Shown: piece by piece, positions 4,824-7,128 of the stretch | Layout: every line of letters begins with the position of its first letter | How positions within the stretch are numbered: position 1 is the first letter of the stretch | Origin: an uncultured Eubacteriales bacterium | GTDB taxonomy: Bacteria; Bacillota; Clostridia; Christensenellales; Aristaeellaceae | DNA length: 7,128 nucleotides | Assembly (NCBI GenBank): GCA_902782795.1 | Contig: CACZOT010000107.1 | Span: 1-7,128, forward strand | Reading direction: 5' to 3' | Made by a program: the position numbers and the translations under genes | The notes under the pieces: model-generated | What the model was told of the DNA's origin: nothing | Database searches by the model: none | Seen by the model: only the letters and a program-made list of their open reading frames with translations

Positions 4824-4837
4824 CAGGAGGGATCGCC

Positions 4838-5143
4838 ATGCCGGAAACCGCGAACAATATCCCCGAAAAGAAGACCCATCGCACGGAGGAGCAGAAAAAG
4901 AAGCTGCTCAACCGCCTGAGCCGCATCGAGGGCCAGGTGCGCGGCGTTAGCAGAATGATCGAAAACGACGCCTACTGCAACGACGTCCTCGTCCAGTCCG
5001 CGGCGATCGCGGCGGCGGTGGACGCCTTCAACCGGGAGCTGCTGCGCGCGCACGTGCGCTCCTGCGTGGTGCGGGATATCCGCGCGGGCAACGACGAGGT
5101 GGCGGACGAGCTCATCGCCACGCTGGAAAGACTGATGAGGTGA
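4838..5143 (+). CDS. csoR: Copper-sensing transcriptional repressor CsoR
   Basis: A 101-residue all-helical repressor of the CsoR/RcnR family (DUF156). RLSRIEGQVRGVSRMIE (26-42) is the family signature. The Cu(I) ligand set C-H-C is complete: Cys47 (AYCNDV), His72 and Cys76 (AHVRSCV). This argues for copper over nickel/cobalt (RcnR) or formaldehyde (FrmR) sensing. The apo-tetramer binds GC-tract operators and lets go when Cu(I) binds. Two such operators lie in its own promoter, so it represses itself together with copA. AGGAGG (4825-4830) lies 7 bases before the ATG at 4838. The gene's stop codon overlaps the ribosome site of copA. Confidence 0.96.
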   Translation: MPETANNIPEKKTHRTEEQKKKLLNRLSRIEGQVRGVSRMIENDAYCNDVLVQSAAIAAAVDAFNRELLRAHVRSCVVRDIRAGNDEVADELIATLERLMR

Positions 5144-5148
5144 CCATC

Positions 5149-7128
5149 ATGAAGCAATACAACGTAACGGGCATGAGCTGCGCGGCCTGCAGCGCACGGG
5201 TGGAAAAAGCGGTTTCCCAGGTGCCGGGCGTGACGTCCTGCTCGGTGAGCCTGCTCACCAACTCCATGGGCGTGGAAGGCAGCGCTTCGGCGCAGGCCGT
5301 GGTCGCGGCGGTGGAAAAAGCGGGCTACGGCGCTTCCCCCAAGGGCGAGGCCGCGCCCGTCTCCGCCCAGGAGGACGCCCTCCAGGACCGTGAAACGCCC
5401 GTCCTGCGGCGGCGGCTCGTCGCCTCCGTGTGCCTGCTCCTCCCACTGATGTACTTCTCCATGGGCCACATGATGTGGGGCTGGCCGCTCCCCCGCTGGT
5501 TCGAGGGCAACCACGTCGCCATAGGCCTGGTGCAGATGCTCTTCGCGGCGGTGATCATGCTCATCAACAAGAAGTTCTTTACCAGCGGCTTCAGGGCCCT
5601 CGCGCACCGCGCGCCGAACATGGATACCCTCGTGGCCCTGGGCTCCTCCGTCTCCTTCGCCTGGAGCGTGTACGTGCTCTTCGCCATGACCCGCGCTGCC
5701 ACGGACGGCGACGGCGCCCGCGTCATGTCCCTGATGATGGATTTCTATTTTGAGTCCGCGGCCATCATCGTCACGCTGATCACGGTCGGCAAGATGCTCG
5801 AGGCGCGCTCCAAGGGGAAGACCACCGACGCCCTCAAGGGCCTGATGAAGCTCGCCCCCAAGACGGCGGTGCTCCTGCGCGACGGCGCGGAGGTCACCGT
5901 GCCCATCGAAGAGGTGCGGCGCGGGGACGTCTTCCTCGTGCGGCCGGGCGAATCGATCCCCGTGGACGGTGTGGTCCTAGAGGGCGAGAGCGCCGTGAAC
6001 GAAGCCGCGCTCACGGGCGAATCCATCCCCGTGGACAAGGCGGCGGGAGACCGCGTCTCCGCGGCCACGGTGAACCAATCCGGCTTCCTGCGCTGCGAGG
6101 CCACCCGCGTGGGCGAGGACACCACCCTTTCCCAGATCATCCGCATGGTCAGCGACGCCGCCGCCACCAAGGCCCCCATCGCCAAGATCGCGGACAAGGT
6201 CTCCGGCGTGTTCGTGCCGGCGGTGATCTCCATCGCGATCGTCACGACGGTCGTCTGGCTCCTGGTGGGGCGTCCCGTGGGCTACGCGCTGGCGCGGGGC
6301 ATCTCCGTGCTCGTCATCAGCTGCCCCTGCGCGCTCGGGCTGGCCACGCCCGTGGCCATCATGGTCGGCAACGGCGTAGGCGCGAGGAGCGGCATCCTCT
6401 TCAAGACCGCCGTCTCCCTGGAGGAAACGGGCCGCGTGGACATCGCCCTTTTGGACAAGACCGGCACCATCACTCTGGGCGAGCCCCGTGTGACGGACAT
6501 CCTGCCCGCCGAGGGCTACACCGAGGAGAGCCTCCTGCGCCTGGCTGCGAGCGCCGAGGCGCGCAGCGAGCATCCCCTCGCGCGGGCCGTACTGCGGGAG
6601 GCCGGGGAACGCGGCGTCGCCGCGGAGGATGTCTCCGCCTTCCAGGCCCTGCCCGGCAGCGGCGTGCGCGCCGAGCTGGCCGGACGGGCCGTGCTCGCGG
6701 GCAGCCTCGCCTTCATCAGCGGCCAGACCGCCGTGCCCGCCGCCCTCTCCGCCCAGGCGGAGCGGCTGGCCGGGCAGGGCAAGACGCCCCTGCTCTTCAC
6801 GGAGGACGGCCGCCTGGCGGGCATCGTGGCCGTGGCGGACGTCATCAAGGAAGACAGCCCCCGCGCCATCCGCGAACTGCGGGATCTGGGCGTGCGGGTC
6901 GTGATGCTCACGGGCGACAACCAGCGCACCGCCGAGGCCATCGGCGCGCAGGCGGGCGTGGACCAGGTCATCGCCGGGGTGCTGCCGGACGGCAAGGAAG
7001 CCGTGGTGCGTCGCTTCCAGGAGCTGGGCAAGGTGGCTATGGTCGGCGACGGCATCAACGACGCCCCCGCCCTCACCCGCGCGGATATCGGCGTCGCCAT
7101 CGGCGCTGGCGCGGATATCGCGGTGGAC
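5149..7128 (+). CDS. copA: Copper-exporting P1B-type ATPase CopA (3' end beyond window)
   Basis: The first 660 codons of a Cu(I)-exporting P-type ATPase; the frame is open to the window edge, and roughly 80-150 residues should remain. Order of parts: one N-terminal heavy-metal domain with GMSCAAC (Cys11, Cys14); a first membrane hairpin with Met-rich MYFSMGHMM (101-109); actuator loop TGES (289-292); the transport motif CPC (Cys392-Cys394), typical of Cu(I)/Ag(I) pumps; phosphorylation site DKTGT (Asp436); nucleotide-binding SEHP (473-476) and GSG (503-505); MLTGDN (586-591); hinge GDGINDAPAL (633-642). The ATG at 5149 lies 5 bases after the csoR stop, and GAGGTGA (5137-5143), overlapping that stop, is its ribosome site, so the two are translationally coupled. 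Every catalytic residue visible is intact. Confidence 0.97.
   Translation, partial: MKQYNVTGMSCAACSARVEKAVSQVPGVTSCSVSLLTNSMGVEGSASAQAVVAAVEKAGYGASPKGEAAPVSAQEDALQDRETPVLRRRLVASVCLLLPLMYFSMGHMMWGWPLPRWFEGNHVAIGLVQMLFAAVIMLINKKFFTSGFRALAHRAPNMDTLVALGSSVSFAWSVYVLFAMTRAATDGDGARVMSLMMDFYFESAAIIVTLITVGKMLEARSKGKTTDALKGLMKLAPKTAVLLRDGAEVTVPIEEVRRGDVFLVRPGESIPVDGVVLEGESAVNEAALTGESIPVDKAAGDRVSAATVNQSGFLRCEATRVGEDTTLSQIIRMVSDAAATKAPIAKIADKVSGVFVPAVISIAIVTTVVWLLVGRPVGYALARGISVLVISCPCALGLATPVAIMVGNGVGARSGILFKTAVSLEETGRVDIALLDKTGTITLGEPRVTDILPAEGYTEESLLRLAASAEARSEHPLARAVLREAGERGVAAEDVSAFQALPGSGVRAELAGRAVLAGSLAFISGQTAVPAALSAQAERLAGQGKTPLLFTEDGRLAGIVAVADVIKEDSPRAIRELRDLGVRVVMLTGDNQRTAEAIGAQAGVDQVIAGVLPDGKEAVVRRFQELGKVAMVGDGINDAPALTRADIGVAIGAGADIAVD

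Noticed and set aside
4838..5143. RcnR (nickel/cobalt) or FrmR (formaldehyde) instead of CsoR
   Set aside because: The C47-H72-C76 ligand set, the operator type and the adjacent CPC-motif copper ATPase all point to copper.

Overview
The window looks like chromosome from a GC-rich member of the Bacillota (Clostridia-like). This is inferred from near-consensus sigma-A promoters with TATAAT -10 boxes, strong AGGAGG-type ribosome sites, and the gene content: type III pantothenate kinase, a solitary ECF S component, a C-H-C CsoR and a DUF368 transporter. No genus can be named from the sequence. Every gene is intact except the two cut by the window edges.

Left half, minus strand, right to left. 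A VOC/glyoxalase-fold enzyme (2205-2582) and pyroglutamyl-peptidase I (pcp, 1455-2057) form one transcription unit, with a promoter at 2636-2665 and an intrinsic terminator at 1367-1394. A DUF368/PopT polyprenyl-phosphate transporter (416-1279) has its own promoter, placed so close to the ATG that the message should be leaderless, and ends at a hairpin at 306-346. A MarR-family regulator (1-199, cut by the window start) has a perfect consensus promoter.

Right half, plus strand. A pantothenate-salvage operon starts about 100 bases upstream of 2845. It holds an ECF S component (probably PanT), type III pantothenate kinase (coaX) and a small cupin, and closes with a very strong terminator at 4675-4723. 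Its leader can fold into mutually exclusive hairpins followed by a T5 tract, like an attenuator or riboswitch. This is the most interesting non-coding signal here and may belong to, or resemble, the pan RNA motif. The logic would be import of pantothenate followed by its phosphorylation, the first step of CoA synthesis.

Next is a copper-resistance operon: csoR (4838-5143) and the P1B ATPase copA (5149 to beyond the window). Its consensus promoter carries one CsoR-type pseudo-palindrome between -35 and -10 and a second over the start of transcription. The two genes are translationally coupled.

I found no tRNA, rRNA, CRISPR array, insertion sequence or prophage element. Gene-free stretches are short (under about 265 bases) and are explained mostly by promoters, leaders and terminators.
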